Positions 9,437-19,164 of a stretch of 64,000 nt of DNA are shown piece by piece. This DNA is from Aquimarina aggregata (lineage in GTDB: Bacteria; Bacteroidota; Bacteroidia; Flavobacteriales; Flavobacteriaceae), in assembly GCF_001632745.1 (NCBI RefSeq), contig NZ_LQRT01000060.1, positions 62,001-126,000 on the forward strand. Direction: 5' to 3'. The position numbers were made by a program, and so were the translations under genes. The stretch's first letter is position 1. The number at the start of each line of letters is the position of its first letter. Under the pieces are notes generated by a model. That model did no database searches. It had not been told where the DNA came from and worked only from the letters and a program-made list of their open reading frames with translations.

Positions 9437-11842
9437 ATGTTTAAAAATTATATTAAAATTGCCTGGAGAAATCTTCTTAAGAACAAAGTGAGTACTATAA
9501 TTAATAGTATCGGACTTTCTATCGGAATTAGTGCCTGCATTTTGATTTTGATTTTTGTAACCTATGAGTCTAGTTTTGACGATTATCATACGAATGCCTC
9601 TCGAACCTATAGGGTAGTGCAACATAATAAATTGCCAGATCAAACTTTGTACTGGAATACTACAGCATATCCTTTGGCTGAAGCATTAAGGAATGATTTT
9701 CCCGATATCGATATGGTTACTCAGACTGCGGGACCTATGAGTCGTGAATTTAGTATTCAAGATCAAGAAAGAGATGTAAGTCGTTTTGAAGAATCAGAGG
9801 TGTTATTTGCTGATGCATATTATTTACGAACATTCGATACTAAATGGTTAGCTGGTAACCCAGATACAGCTCTTAACGACTTAAATTCTATAGTTCTTAC
9901 TCAAACTTTAGTAGAGAAATATTTTCCTAAGGATCAGGACAATTTGCAATCCATTATGGGTAAAACAATTCTTTTACAAGGTAAAGATCCTCTTAAAATT
10001 ACCGGAGTAGTTAAAGATCCACCCCCAAACTCTAATCAGCGATATTCACTACTAATTCCCTACGAGTTTTTTAAGGTAAATAACACCTTCTTTGCTAATA
10101 ATTGGTCTGGAAACTACCAAGGGACTACTTTTGTTGTGCTACAAAATAAAGATCAGCGTAAACTTCTTGAGTCTAAAATAACAACTTGGAAAAAGAAATA
10201 CCTAAAACCAGAAGATGATGCTCGTATTTCGTATGCATTACAACCCTTACAAGAGATTCATAATGAAACCCTTTATGGCAGTAGTCCAAGAGGATACATA
10301 ATTCCCACTCATATTTTATATACAGCTTTGTTAGTGGCATTATTTATTTTGATAATTGCTATTGTAAACTTTGTAAATTTAATAACCGCTCAATCTGTAT
10401 CAAGATCAAAAGAAGTCGGGATCCGAAAAGCTTTAGGAAGTAAACGATTAGATATTGTGATACAATTTTTGATTGAAAACGGAATGATGATTATAATAAC
10501 ACTCATTTCATCAATACTTATTGTACATGTTTTAATTCATCAACTTAATTCGCATTTATCAATTATCAATTTAAAACTAGAATTTGGCATAAAAGATATA
10601 GGTATAATTATAGCCATAGGTACTTTTACAATTCTTTTAGCAGCTATTTACCCTGCTATTGTTCTTTCTGCTTTTAAACCTGTACAAGCGTTAAAAAATA
10701 AAATTCGAATACGTAAAACAGGAGCGTTTAATTTTCGTAGATCCTTGATTGTATTTCAGTTCATTATCGTACAAATTTTTGTTATTGCGGCGATTATTGT
10801 TGCTTTTCAAATGGATTATTTTAAAAATGAACCCAAGGGATTTTCTTCAAGCGCAGTGATCACCACTTCTGTACCGAATCATAGTAAACTAGATGTTTTT
10901 AAGAATATACTTTTAGAAAATACTAGCATAACAGATGTGGCATATGGCTCCGGTCCTCCAATGGCTGTTAATGGTTTTCAATTAGGAACAAGTTTTCGTC
11001 TTCCTGAACAAAATATTCAAGAAGCTAAAGATGCCGAAATGAAAGTAGCAGGTACGAACTATTTGAAATTTTATGATTTAAAACTTATAGCCGGTAGAAA
11101 TTTTACAACTAATAAGGAAGCATTTGATGAGTTTATTGTTAATGAAACTTTAGTAAAATCATATAATTGGACTCCAGCAGAAGCAATCGGTAAAAAAATC
11201 GAAATTAATGAAGGGCAAGCCACTATTGTTGGTGTTGTTAAAGATTACCATAATAATTCTTTTCAATATGAAATCACACCTTGTATTCTTCTAAATTGGA
11301 GCTTTTATCATAATCAAGCTTTTATTAAAATTAATGATCCAAATCCTGAAGCGTTGGCTTCTTTAGAAAAAACATGGAAAAACACCTTTCCTAATGCTGT
11401 ATATGATTATCATTTTCTGGATGATGCTATAGAAAAAGAGTACGTTGTAGAGGGTATGATCTATAAAGGATTTACACTATTCTCTATATTGGCAATTAGT
11501 ATTGGTTGTCTCGGACTTTTTGGGTTAATGTCTTTTATAATATCTCGTAAAAAGAAAGAGATAGGTCTAAGAAAGGTTTTGGGGGCCAATGTTGCGCAGA
11601 TTATTTCGTTTTTCTCGAAAGAATTTATACAAATCGTAGTCTTAGCCTTTGTCCTGGCAGTACCATTTGTATATTACATGATGAATTTGTGGTTAGAAGG
11701 ATTTACATATCGCATAACGATATCGATTTGGATGTTTTTAGGGGGTGGAGTTTTGACACTTTTTATTGCACTTGTAACCTGTAGTTTTCAATCTATAAAA
11801 GCTGCATTTTCAAATCCAATCAATGCATTAAGAGAAGAATAA
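9437..11842 (+). CDS. FtsX/MacB-type ABC transporter permease
   Basis: An 801-residue permease of the same duplicated architecture, with the start MFKNYIKIAWRNLL. The first FtsX motif is KEVGIRKALGSKR and the second is KEIGLRKVLGAN. It is the last permease before the ATPase gene, from which it is separated by 73 AT-rich bases with no terminator-like hairpin. Cotranscription with the ATPase is therefore likely. It may pair with the previous gene, which shares its N-terminal sequence. Confidence 0.92.
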   Translation: MFKNYIKIAWRNLLKNKVSTIINSIGLSIGISACILILIFVTYESSFDDYHTNASRTYRVVQHNKLPDQTLYWNTTAYPLAEALRNDFPDIDMVTQTAGPMSREFSIQDQERDVSRFEESEVLFADAYYLRTFDTKWLAGNPDTALNDLNSIVLTQTLVEKYFPKDQDNLQSIMGKTILLQGKDPLKITGVVKDPPPNSNQRYSLLIPYEFFKVNNTFFANNWSGNYQGTTFVVLQNKDQRKLLESKITTWKKKYLKPEDDARISYALQPLQEIHNETLYGSSPRGYIIPTHILYTALLVALFILIIAIVNFVNLITAQSVSRSKEVGIRKALGSKRLDIVIQFLIENGMMIIITLISSILIVHVLIHQLNSHLSIINLKLEFGIKDIGIIIAIGTFTILLAAIYPAIVLSAFKPVQALKNKIRIRKTGAFNFRRSLIVFQFIIVQIFVIAAIIVAFQMDYFKNEPKGFSSSAVITTSVPNHSKLDVFKNILLENTSITDVAYGSGPPMAVNGFQLGTSFRLPEQNIQEAKDAEMKVAGTNYLKFYDLKLIAGRNFTTNKEAFDEFIVNETLVKSYNWTPAEAIGKKIEINEGQATIVGVVKDYHNNSFQYEITPCILLNWSFYHNQAFIKINDPNPEALASLEKTWKNTFPNAVYDYHFLDDAIEKEYVVEGMIYKGFTLFSILAISIGCLGLFGLMSFIISRKKKEIGLRKVLGANVAQIISFFSKEFIQIVVLAFVLAVPFVYYMMNLWLEGFTYRITISIWMFLGGGVLTLFIALVTCSFQSIKAAFSNPINALREE

Positions 11843-11915
11843 ATATATAAAATTGAAAAAACTAAATCATAATATATCAACTTGTCTATTTATTTAGGCA
11901 CTAAAAAAATAAAGT

Positions 11916-12578
11916 ATGCTTTTACAACTTAATAACATATCGAAATGGGTTCAATCAGGAGGACAGAAAATATATTTATTAAAAGATATTAATTTCTGGG
12001 TACACGATGGCGATTTTATCTCTATTATGGGACCATCTGGATCGGGTAAATCGACCTTGCTTAATGTCATAGGAATGTTAGATGATTTTAATGAAGGAGA
12101 ATATACTTTTCTTGATGAATCTGTACATAAATTAAAAGAAAAACACAGAGCAAATTTGTACAAACAATATATCGGATTTGTTTTTCAATCCTATCATCTT
12201 ATAGATGAACTTACGGTAAGAGAGAATTTAGAAATGCCATTATTATATAAAAAACAAAGTAGTTCAGAACGAAGAGCTCTGGTTGCTGATATGCTGGATC
12301 GTTTTAATATTGTTGGTAAAAAAGATTTGTTTCCAAGTCAGTTAAGTGGGGGACAACAACAATTGGTTGGTATTGCACGAGCATTGATAGCAAATCCTAA
12401 ATTAATTCTTGCAGATGAACCTACAGGAAATTTAAATTCTAAACAAGGAGAGGAAATCATGGAGATTTTTAAGGAGTTAAATAATGAAGGAGTGACCATA
12501 ATACAAGTAACACATTCAGAAAAGAATGCGGCATATGGTTCAAGAGTTATTAACCTTTTAGATGGAAGTATTCAATAA
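11916..12578 (+). CDS. ABC transporter ATP-binding protein, LolD/MacB type
   Basis: A 220-residue ATPase. Walker A GPSGSGKS is at residues 39-46, the Q-loop glutamine at 90, the signature LSGGQQQ at 142-148, Walker B ILADEP at 163-168, the D-loop just after, and the switch histidine at 199. The length and motif spacing fit the LolD/MacB/FtsE group, which energises FtsX-type permeases. It is the only ATPase visible beside five permeases, so it probably serves several of them, unless another lies upstream of the window. It is the last gene before a strong terminator. Confidence 0.95.
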   Translation: MLLQLNNISKWVQSGGQKIYLLKDINFWVHDGDFISIMGPSGSGKSTLLNVIGMLDDFNEGEYTFLDESVHKLKEKHRANLYKQYIGFVFQSYHLIDELTVRENLEMPLLYKKQSSSERRALVADMLDRFNIVGKKDLFPSQLSGGQQQLVGIARALIANPKLILADEPTGNLNSKQGEEIMEIFKELNNEGVTIIQVTHSEKNAAYGSRVINLLDGSIQ

Positions 12579-12600
12579 AAAACAGAATATAAAAAAATTA

Positions 12601-12633
12601 TAATCTCATCCCAATCTATCTGGGATGAGATTA
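12601..12633. terminator. Bidirectional intrinsic terminator
   Basis: A perfect 13-bp stem with a 7-base loop, flanked by an A-rich run on the left and a T-rich run on the right. It sits between the convergent ends of the ATPase gene (+) and the carboxypeptidase-regulatory-like gene (-), and can serve both. Confidence 0.85.
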
Positions 12634-12640
12634 TTTTATA

Positions 12641-14146
12641 CTATTCGGTTTCAGGTGCAACTGTAAATTGTCGAATTGCCGCATTTGGTTCTATAATATT
12701 GTATCCTTTCCAAAATTGCGGATCGTATTTGGATAGATATTCAGGTTTTATAGATGTATTTTCTTTACTGTTATTATAATCGTCTTCTGTTAATGTTTTA
12801 GCATCAAAAACAACTATTTCATATTTACTTACATTACCAACCCCCGCGTCAATTTCTAAAGCGAGTTCATTTTGTTTACGCTTTCCTTTTACATGTTTGT
12901 TTTTTTCAATAACCTTTAAAGGTCTATCGACTCCAAAAATATTACCTTTTATCTTTTCTAAGTATTTTACGGTATACTTATTATCAGGGCCTTTGGTAAA
13001 GATAGTAGTTCCTTTATAGATATTCTCTTTGTAACTAAGCCCTAATAGTTTAAAGTTTCGCAATAGTTTTACATTTTCATAATCAACTCTCATGACTGCA
13101 AAATTCTCAGTGTTTACATAAAGAGTCCCTTTGAAATCCTCTTTTCGTTTAGGTTCAAAACTTATAATATATACACTACTATCATCCATATAGGTGTAGT
13201 CTACTAGTTTGAATTCGTAACGCCCTGATTTTCGAATAAAATTTAAGGTAGGGTCGTCTTGAAAAAACATATTTTTAAAAAGTCCTTTTATGGCTGATCT
13301 TCGATATTTTAGGAACTTGCTTTTATCTTCTTTTTTGTCATTAATTTCGTCTTTAGCAGCACTAGCTTCCTCACTGTTTTCTAATATAGAATCCACTTGT
13401 ACTTTGGTTCCAAAAATCCCAGATTTAATTTTGAGATAAGAATCTGGTTTTACATTTTCTTTAAATATTCTTTCTAGTTTTTCTGATAGGGCCTCCATAG
13501 AACCTGAGTTGTTTTTATCATACAACTCAGCAGCTTTGATGATATTAATTTTTCGTTTCTCAGGACCTCCGTAATAATCACATAAGGTTTCTGTATAATA
13601 TTCAGATTTTCGAGGTATGATTTTAGCAATACTATCGATAAACTCTTTGTTAAGCTCTTCGATAGTTGATTTTTTAAATTCAATATCTAATTTGTTCATG
13701 GTATTAAATTCTGACTCTCTAAAAAACAATCGTTTTTGGGTGATGTCAAAATGATAATTTTGCTCTAGTCTATCTTCAACATTATCGATGATCTCATCAA
13801 TAGTTAATTTTTTATTAGATACAAAAACACTTTTTAATTCTATAGCTTTTGGTTGGATATAGATAATGGTATCAATAGGATTCTGAGTAGCAAGACTTAA
13901 TTTTTCATATCCCATCGACGATATATAAATAGAATCTATTGGCGGCGTTGTTTTTTTTAGTGTAACACTAAATCGACCTTCTTCATTTGTAATGATTCCT
14001 TGATTTTCGGCTATTTGAATAGTAGCATAGGGGATAGGCTTGTTAGTTTTTTTGTCTACTATTTTTGAAGTAATGGTCTGTGCAGTTACAAGCACTGTAA
14101 AAAACGAAAATATGATCGTGATAATGCAAGCCAGTTTAATATTCAT
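12641..14146 (-). CDS. Exported carboxypeptidase-regulatory-like domain protein
   Basis: A 501-residue protein with a Sec signal peptide ending in VTAQ near residue 23. A carboxypeptidase D regulatory-like beta-sandwich follows (about residues 24-110, with the typical GIITNEEGRFSV segment). The remaining 390 residues are not confidently recognisable. They are rich in lysine and look like an outer-membrane-associated periplasmic domain. Such N-terminal modules are common in Bacteroidota surface and TonB-associated proteins. No beta-barrel or plug domain and no T9SS tail is visible. The function is unknown. Confidence 0.8.
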   Translation of the reverse strand: MNIKLACIITIIFSFFTVLVTAQTITSKIVDKKTNKPIPYATIQIAENQGIITNEEGRFSVTLKKTTPPIDSIYISSMGYEKLSLATQNPIDTIIYIQPKAIELKSVFVSNKKLTIDEIIDNVEDRLEQNYHFDITQKRLFFRESEFNTMNKLDIEFKKSTIEELNKEFIDSIAKIIPRKSEYYTETLCDYYGGPEKRKINIIKAAELYDKNNSGSMEALSEKLERIFKENVKPDSYLKIKSGIFGTKVQVDSILENSEEASAAKDEINDKKEDKSKFLKYRRSAIKGLFKNMFFQDDPTLNFIRKSGRYEFKLVDYTYMDDSSVYIISFEPKRKEDFKGTLYVNTENFAVMRVDYENVKLLRNFKLLGLSYKENIYKGTTIFTKGPDNKYTVKYLEKIKGNIFGVDRPLKVIEKNKHVKGKRKQNELALEIDAGVGNVSKYEIVVFDAKTLTEDDYNNSKENTSIKPEYLSKYDPQFWKGYNIIEPNAAIRQFTVAPETE

Positions 14147-14290
14147 AGATTTTAATTTATTGTCTGAAATAAGTTTATATATCCATAGACGTTATTTAAG
14201 TCGACAACGTTGCCTCATAGTTTACAAAAGATACGGATAAAAATAAGACTGTAAAGAGAAGTATTTGTTACACAGGTTACTAAAAAAGTA

Positions 14291-14325
14291 AAATCCCGAT
14301 TAAAACATTGTTTTAATCGGGATTT
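14291..14325 (-). terminator. Intrinsic terminator of the upstream subtilase gene
   Basis: A perfect 15-bp stem with a 5-base loop, followed on the minus strand by a T-rich run. It lies about 20 bases past the stop of the subtilisin-like protease gene. Confidence 0.8.
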
Positions 14326-14345
14326 ATTAAAATTAGATAGTGGAT

Positions 14346-16535
14346 CTAGTTTTTAAGAATATTCTTAAAAATAGTTTCGCCATTGTTTAGAGTTACTCTT
14401 AAGATATAAAGGCCCGTTGGTAATTGGTTTATATTAAGCTCATCTTTCTGGAAACGTTTAGTTTTTGATTGTTTAACTAAATTCCCCATATGATTTCTTA
14501 ATTCCCAATTGGTCATTTGTTCATCGCTTGTTATTGTAAGTCTGTCTTTAGTTGGGTTAGGAAAAGCTTTAAGAACTTCTTCTTTTTGTAAAGAAACACT
14601 TTCTGTTTCTATTTCAACTTCTTCATAAGTAATCATTACCTTTGGTTTTGATAACTCTTCTCTACTACTTTGTGAGCAATTTTCTATAAAAGCTTTAAAC
14701 GATGATCCAGATTTTGCGCTAAACCCAGGGTTTAATCGAACACGCGTTCCAGCAGTATATGTTGCTGTTCCTCCTGAAAAAATTGTATTCGTAGCAGTAA
14801 CACTTGTTGTAGCTTTTTGGATATCGGTTTGACCAGAATTTACATTTTGGTTAACAATAACGTTATCCTGGCAATTACCAGCTTGTGCCAATAATACGGC
14901 TTGATGGGCATCAACAAGACCATAACCCAGTTGGTTATTCCATGTCCCATTAGAACGCCCACTTGTATTTGAATATGTATATAAATCAGTTCTAACCTTT
15001 TGTGCAGATTGCTCTATAATGTCATTTACTTCTTGAAATGTTAAGTCTGGATTTACACTTAAAACTAACGAAGCTACACCTGCAACGACAGGACAAGCAG
15101 ATGATGTACCATTAAAGGTTTGGGTATAATCTGTACCAGTATATCCATTTGATCCTTGTCTATCGGTAGTTGGCATTTTAACACCCGGAGCTACAATGTC
15201 AAGTTCTGTTCCGAAGCAACTACCCCAAAAAGTTTCGCCATCACAAGAACTAGGGCTTTTACGTTCTCCACAAGGACTCATAGCACCAACAACTAATATG
15301 TCAGGATTACTATTTCCTGGGTAACGAATATTAGTGTTGTTTTCATTTCCTGCAGCAAATACAATTACACAACCTTTTCCTCCTCTACCATTAGCTAGAG
15401 CATTGTTAATTGCATTATCTATAATACCAGAAGGAGCATAACCTCCCCATGAATTACTAATTACATCAGCGCCATTAGTTGCCGCCCAGTTGAAACCACT
15501 CGCCAATTGTGCAGGAGTGTCAGAAAATAGAAGTCGAATACTAATAGACATTAATTTTGAACTTGGCGCAACACCAGAAATCCCTAAATTATTACCTTGT
15601 ACAGCACCTACAATTCCACCACAAGCTGTCCCGTGATTACCACGCACTATAGAAGGAGAAGATCCGTTTGTACTGTCAAAACCAGTACCGTAAATATTTG
15701 CTTGTAAATCTGGATGATTCATTTCTAAACCGTGATCATAAACTGCTGTTTTGATACTTGGAGACCCAGTAGTAATTGCCCATGCTTGCTCAGCATTAAT
15801 ATCCATACCGACAGTCCCACCGTTTTGACCAGTATTTTTTAATGACCATTGATTATTAAAAAAAGTATCATTCGACGTTTGTAAATCATGATACATAAAT
15901 GCTGGTTCAGCAATCTCGAACAAGCCTGTTTCATGAAAAATGTTTGCCAAGTTTAGTGCATTGTATTTCTGTGGAGAAACTATTGATAATGTGAACCAAA
16001 GTGGCATGTATTTATCATGTCCTAATACCTCAACATTCATTTCTTTTGCTTTTTTATATAAAATATCTACATCTTTTTGATCCTTAAGTTTTACATAAAA
16101 ATTATTTGAAAGCCCTAGATCTCCTCCTTCTTTGGTTGTATAGGTTGGAGAAATGATCAAAATATTACGTTGCTTTTTATAGGATTCTATTCGATCGAGA
16201 TATGCTTTACGCGACAGATTTTTGTCTGTTGAGATTTCCATATAATACGTTTTTATATTTCTTCTTTGGGTAGCACTTTTATCAATAGAATTCATAGAGG
16301 TTCGGGTATGATCCTCTACAATTTCTGATATTTGAGTTGTGCTACTTTGCAATGAAGAGAATGCGTTTATTGAACTTTCTCCCTCAAATGAAACAGAAAT
16401 AGTTTTAGTATTTATATTTAAAAATACTTTTTCTCCCTTGTAGTAGTAGTAATTATCTAATTGCTGTTGGCTATAAATGCCAATAGTACAGAACAATAGT
16501 ATTAGTGAAAATATTTTGGATGATATATTTTTCAT
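14346..16535 (-). CDS. Subtilisin-like (S8) protease with T9SS sorting domain
   Basis: About 729 residues from the chosen ATG. This start precedes a good signal peptide (MKNISSKIFSLILL ... IYSQ); an ATG 16 codons earlier would put a lysine-rich extension before it. After a propeptide-like region of about 220 residues, the S8 domain shows Asp267 (YDHG), His301 (NHGTACGG), oxyanion Asn397 (AAGNEN) and Ser478 (GTSSACP). The motifs are complete but differ from the textbook DTG/HGTHVAG/GTSMATP. A short beta-rich module with a GFSAKSGSSF segment and a C-terminal type A sorting domain (PNPTKDRLT ... GLYILRV) follow. It is presumably exported through T9SS as an extracellular or cell-surface protease. 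A terminator follows the gene. Confidence 0.92.
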   Translation of the reverse strand: MKNISSKIFSLILLFCTIGIYSQQQLDNYYYYKGEKVFLNINTKTISVSFEGESSINAFSSLQSSTTQISEIVEDHTRTSMNSIDKSATQRRNIKTYYMEISTDKNLSRKAYLDRIESYKKQRNILIISPTYTTKEGGDLGLSNNFYVKLKDQKDVDILYKKAKEMNVEVLGHDKYMPLWFTLSIVSPQKYNALNLANIFHETGLFEIAEPAFMYHDLQTSNDTFFNNQWSLKNTGQNGGTVGMDINAEQAWAITTGSPSIKTAVYDHGLEMNHPDLQANIYGTGFDSTNGSSPSIVRGNHGTACGGIVGAVQGNNLGISGVAPSSKLMSISIRLLFSDTPAQLASGFNWAATNGADVISNSWGGYAPSGIIDNAINNALANGRGGKGCVIVFAAGNENNTNIRYPGNSNPDILVVGAMSPCGERKSPSSCDGETFWGSCFGTELDIVAPGVKMPTTDRQGSNGYTGTDYTQTFNGTSSACPVVAGVASLVLSVNPDLTFQEVNDIIEQSAQKVRTDLYTYSNTSGRSNGTWNNQLGYGLVDAHQAVLLAQAGNCQDNVIVNQNVNSGQTDIQKATTSVTATNTIFSGGTATYTAGTRVRLNPGFSAKSGSSFKAFIENCSQSSREELSKPKVMITYEEVEIETESVSLQKEEVLKAFPNPTKDRLTITSDEQMTNWELRNHMGNLVKQSKTKRFQKDELNINQLPTGLYILRVTLNNGETIFKNILKN

Positions 16536-16594
16536 TGTTTTTGTTTTTATAGTTTTTACTTGAGGTTTTTGTTTAGAAGTCATGATTCGTTTTT

Positions 16595-17371
16595 TTAATT
16601 TTTACGTTCAGCTTCTAAAGCGGTGATTCGCTTATTTTGTTCAATGATATACAAGGTAAGTTCTTCTATTTTTTGAAGAAGTTTAGCATTTATTTCACCG
16701 AGAAAAATTCCATTTTCTGCAACTTCTTCTGCACTAGGAATATCTTTTAAGTGTCCTTTTTCCTTGATATGTTTCTCAACTTCTTGTAATGTTGGAAGTG
16801 CATAATCAGTGTCAAAAACGAAATCGGCCCATCCTGTTTCTACTTGCACCTCTTTAGCTCTTATTTTTCCATTAACAGCTAATTTCCAAGCTCCAGGATT
16901 AAGTGTTCCAATACCTACATTACCATTTGGAATTGTAAATTTGTTTGCACCATTTTCTAAACCAACAATAAAGTTTTTGAGATTTGCGCTAAATCCCATA
17001 TAAGCTTTTCGAACACCTGCCTTATCTTTCCAGTTGGTATATAACCATTTATCATCTAAGGTTTGAAATGTTGCTATGCCGTCTGATTTACTTTGAACGG
17101 TAATTGTACCCCCTTTTACAGTAAATTTATTGGCTCCGTTCTCTAAACCCAGTATAAAATTACTAAGGTTAGCATTAAGGCCCATATAAGCTTTTCGAAC
17201 GCCGGCTTTATTTTTCCAACTGGTATATAACCATTTATCGTCTAAGGTCTGAAAAGTAGCTATGGCATCCTTATTACTTTTAAGAAGTAGACTGCCATCA
17301 CTATTAATTTGAGCTTTCATCAAAAAATTGCATCCTATTACTAGTGCTAGAGTGAAAATTATTTTTTTCAT
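16595..17371 (-). CDS. Secreted tail-fibre-like repeat protein, paralogue 5 of the array
   Basis: 258 residues from the ATG that opens the signal peptide (MKKIIFTLALVIG ... MKAQ); a start 12 codons upstream would extend it with non-signal sequence. Two copies of a 62-residue module (recognisable by ATFQTLDDKWLY) follow in tandem, 186 bp apart in DNA. Next is the family module: a VGIGT-NPGAWKLAVNGKIRA segment, a WADFVF ... LP ... VE-HIKEKGHLKDIPSA block, and a coiled coil starting LLQKIEELTLY. The module is widespread in Bacteroidota and often labelled tail-fibre-like by similarity to phage fibres. No T9SS tail is present. The function is unknown; a secreted, probably trimeric fibre is an inference. 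It is the last gene of the array. Confidence 0.8.
   Translation of the reverse strand: MKKIIFTLALVIGCNFLMKAQINSDGSLLLKSNKDAIATFQTLDDKWLYTSWKNKAGVRKAYMGLNANLSNFILGLENGANKFTVKGGTITVQSKSDGIATFQTLDDKWLYTNWKDKAGVRKAYMGFSANLKNFIVGLENGANKFTIPNGNVGIGTLNPGAWKLAVNGKIRAKEVQVETGWADFVFDTDYALPTLQEVEKHIKEKGHLKDIPSAEEVAENGIFLGEINAKLLQKIEELTLYIIEQNKRITALEAERKN
16907..17278 (-). repeat. Two-copy 186-bp coding repeat
   Basis: Tandem coding repeat of 62 residues within paralogue 5: copy 1 is about 17278-17093 and copy 2 about 17092-16907. The period is checked by the segment ataaccatttatc recurring exactly 186 bases apart. Confidence 0.8.
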
Positions 17372-17409
17372 TTTAAAAGGTTTTAAGTTGTATAGTGTAT
17401 TTAACACTT

Positions 17410-18153
17410 CTATTTATTGGTTTTTAGAAGTTGTTCGATATCATTTAGTCTCTTAGATAGTGATTCTAACTTTTCATTTTTATTTTTTAGATTTTGGATT
17501 TCCTTTTGCTGTTGAATAGTATAGAGGGTGAGTTCTTCTATTTTCTGAAGAAGTTTGGCATTTATTTTACCAAGAGAAATTCCATTTTTTTCAACTTCTT
17601 CTGCACTAGGGATATCTTTTAAATGTCCTTTTTCTTTGATATGATTTTCAACTTCAGATAATGTTGGAAGTACATAATCAGCTTCAAAAACAAAATCTGC
17701 CCAGCCTGTTTCTACTTGTACTTCTTTGGCTCTAACTTTTCCGTTTACGGCTAGTTTCCAAGTTCCAGGATTAGAAGTCCCTATACCAACGTTTCCATTT
17801 TGGTACATTACAAATTGAGAACTGTTTAATGTACCTCCAAAGTTTATATTAAAGGCACCGGCATTTGATCTATCGATACCTTCAGAATACCAATATTGTC
17901 CTGGATCGTGAAATGTTAGCCATGAATCATCATCATCTTTTTCTACAATTAGGCTTCTACCGCTAGGGTTTACAAGTTTAGTATAGCCTTTAACATCTAA
18001 TTTGGCCTTAGGAGTTGAAATACCTATGCCTACCATACCATTATTAAAATAGAAATTTGAAGCATTACTATTGTCTTCTAATTTGACTTTTTTCTGTGCA
18101 TAAGCTCCAACTGAGATTGCTAATGCTAGAAATGCGAATAGCGTGTTTTTCAT
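17410..18153 (-). CDS. Secreted tail-fibre-like protein, paralogue 4 of the array
   Basis: 247 residues with a signal peptide ending AYAQ. The N-terminal segment KKVKLEDNSNASNFYF is shared with the first gene of the array. One VGIG-type repeat, a unique segment, a second VGIG-NPGTWKLAVNGK segment, the WADFVF/HLKDIPSA block and a C-terminal coiled coil (about residues 200-247) follow. This is the only member of the five without an obvious internal duplication. It has 36-38 base gaps to both neighbours and the shared leader motif CAACTTTAAACC (one base off) before the ATG. The function is unknown. Confidence 0.8.
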   Translation of the reverse strand: MKNTLFAFLALAISVGAYAQKKVKLEDNSNASNFYFNNGMVGIGISTPKAKLDVKGYTKLVNPSGRSLIVEKDDDDSWLTFHDPGQYWYSEGIDRSNAGAFNINFGGTLNSSQFVMYQNGNVGIGTSNPGTWKLAVNGKVRAKEVQVETGWADFVFEADYVLPTLSEVENHIKEKGHLKDIPSAEEVEKNGISLGKINAKLLQKIEELTLYTIQQQKEIQNLKNKNEKLESLSKRLNDIEQLLKTNK

Positions 18154-18189
18154 TATGTAAGGTTTAAAGTTGTTTGTGTACTATACCTT

Positions 18190-19128
18190 CTAATTGTTGA
18201 TTTTCAGAAGTTTTTCTACCTTATTTAGCCGTTGAGATAACGATTTTAGTTCTTCATTTTGATTTTTAAGGTGGATAATTTCTTGTTCTTGATCTTGGAT
18301 ATTTTTTTGTTGGTTACTAATTTCTTTTTGTTGTTGGATTGTGTATAAAGTGAGTTCTTCTATTTTTTGAAGTAATTTAGTGTTCATTTCACCAAGGAAA
18401 ATACCGTTTTTTGCAACTTCTTTTGCGCTTGGGATATCTTTTAGATGTCCATTTTTTTTGATATGATTTTCTACTTCCTTTAATGTTGGTAAATCATAGT
18501 CTTTATCAAACACGAAATCCGCCCATCCCGTTTCAACACTAATTTCTTTAGCTCTTATTTTTCCATTTACAGCTAACTTCCAAGCACCTGGATTTGTAAC
18601 ACCAATTCCCACTGCACCATCAAAAGAAGAATGTACTCCATTACCTCTAAGATTTGTATTTCCTCCTAAATGAAAATACCCATATTCTCCAGAGGCGTTA
18701 TCGGCGAGGTGTAAAAATATTTTTTGACTATTATTGGGTTCAGAAATTAATAACCCTCTATCGGTGTTTGGATCTTCTTTTTGTTTAATTTCTAATAAGG
18801 CACCAGGATTTGGAGTTCCTATTCCTAATGCACCATCAAAAGAAGAATGTACCCCATTACCTCTAAGATTTGTATTTCCTCCCAGATGAAAATAACCATA
18901 TTCTCCAGAGGCGTTATCAGCAAGATGTAAGTAAATCTTTTGACTATTATTAGGTTCTGTAATTAATAGTGCTCTATCGGTATTTGGATCTTCTTTTTGT
19001 CTAATCTCTAATAATGCAGAAGGAGTTGGAGTTGCAATACCTACATTGCCATTTGGTAGCTCTGTAATCTGAGCGTTACTTGCAAAAATAAAAGCAAGAA
19101 AGCTTATAGTGAAAATTATTTTTTTCAT
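18190..19128 (-). CDS. Secreted tail-fibre-like repeat protein, paralogue 3 of the array
   Basis: 312 residues with a signal peptide ending SNAQ. Two tandem copies of a 72-residue module (residues 30-101 and 102-173) share long identical stretches such as LHLADNASGEYGYFHLGG. The DNA copies are 216 bp apart and nearly identical, so the duplication is recent. The common module (NPGAWKLAVNGKIRA, WADFVF, HLKDIPSA) and the longest coiled coil of the set (rich in Q, K and E) follow. The 72-residue unit is unrelated to the repeat units of the other paralogues. The function is unknown. Confidence 0.8.
   Translation of the reverse strand: MKKIIFTISFLAFIFASNAQITELPNGNVGIATPTPSALLEIRQKEDPNTDRALLITEPNNSQKIYLHLADNASGEYGYFHLGGNTNLRGNGVHSSFDGALGIGTPNPGALLEIKQKEDPNTDRGLLISEPNNSQKIFLHLADNASGEYGYFHLGGNTNLRGNGVHSSFDGAVGIGVTNPGAWKLAVNGKIRAKEISVETGWADFVFDKDYDLPTLKEVENHIKKNGHLKDIPSAKEVAKNGIFLGEMNTKLLQKIEELTLYTIQQQKEISNQQKNIQDQEQEIIHLKNQNEELKSLSQRLNKVEKLLKINN
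18610..19041 (-). repeat. Two-copy 216-bp coding repeat
   Basis: Tandem coding repeat of 72 residues within paralogue 3: copy 1 is 19041-18826 and copy 2 is 18825-18610. The two are nearly identical in DNA, with mostly third-position differences. Confidence 0.85.
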
Positions 19129-19164
19129 TATGTAAGGTTTTAAGTTGTTTGTGTGCTATACCTT

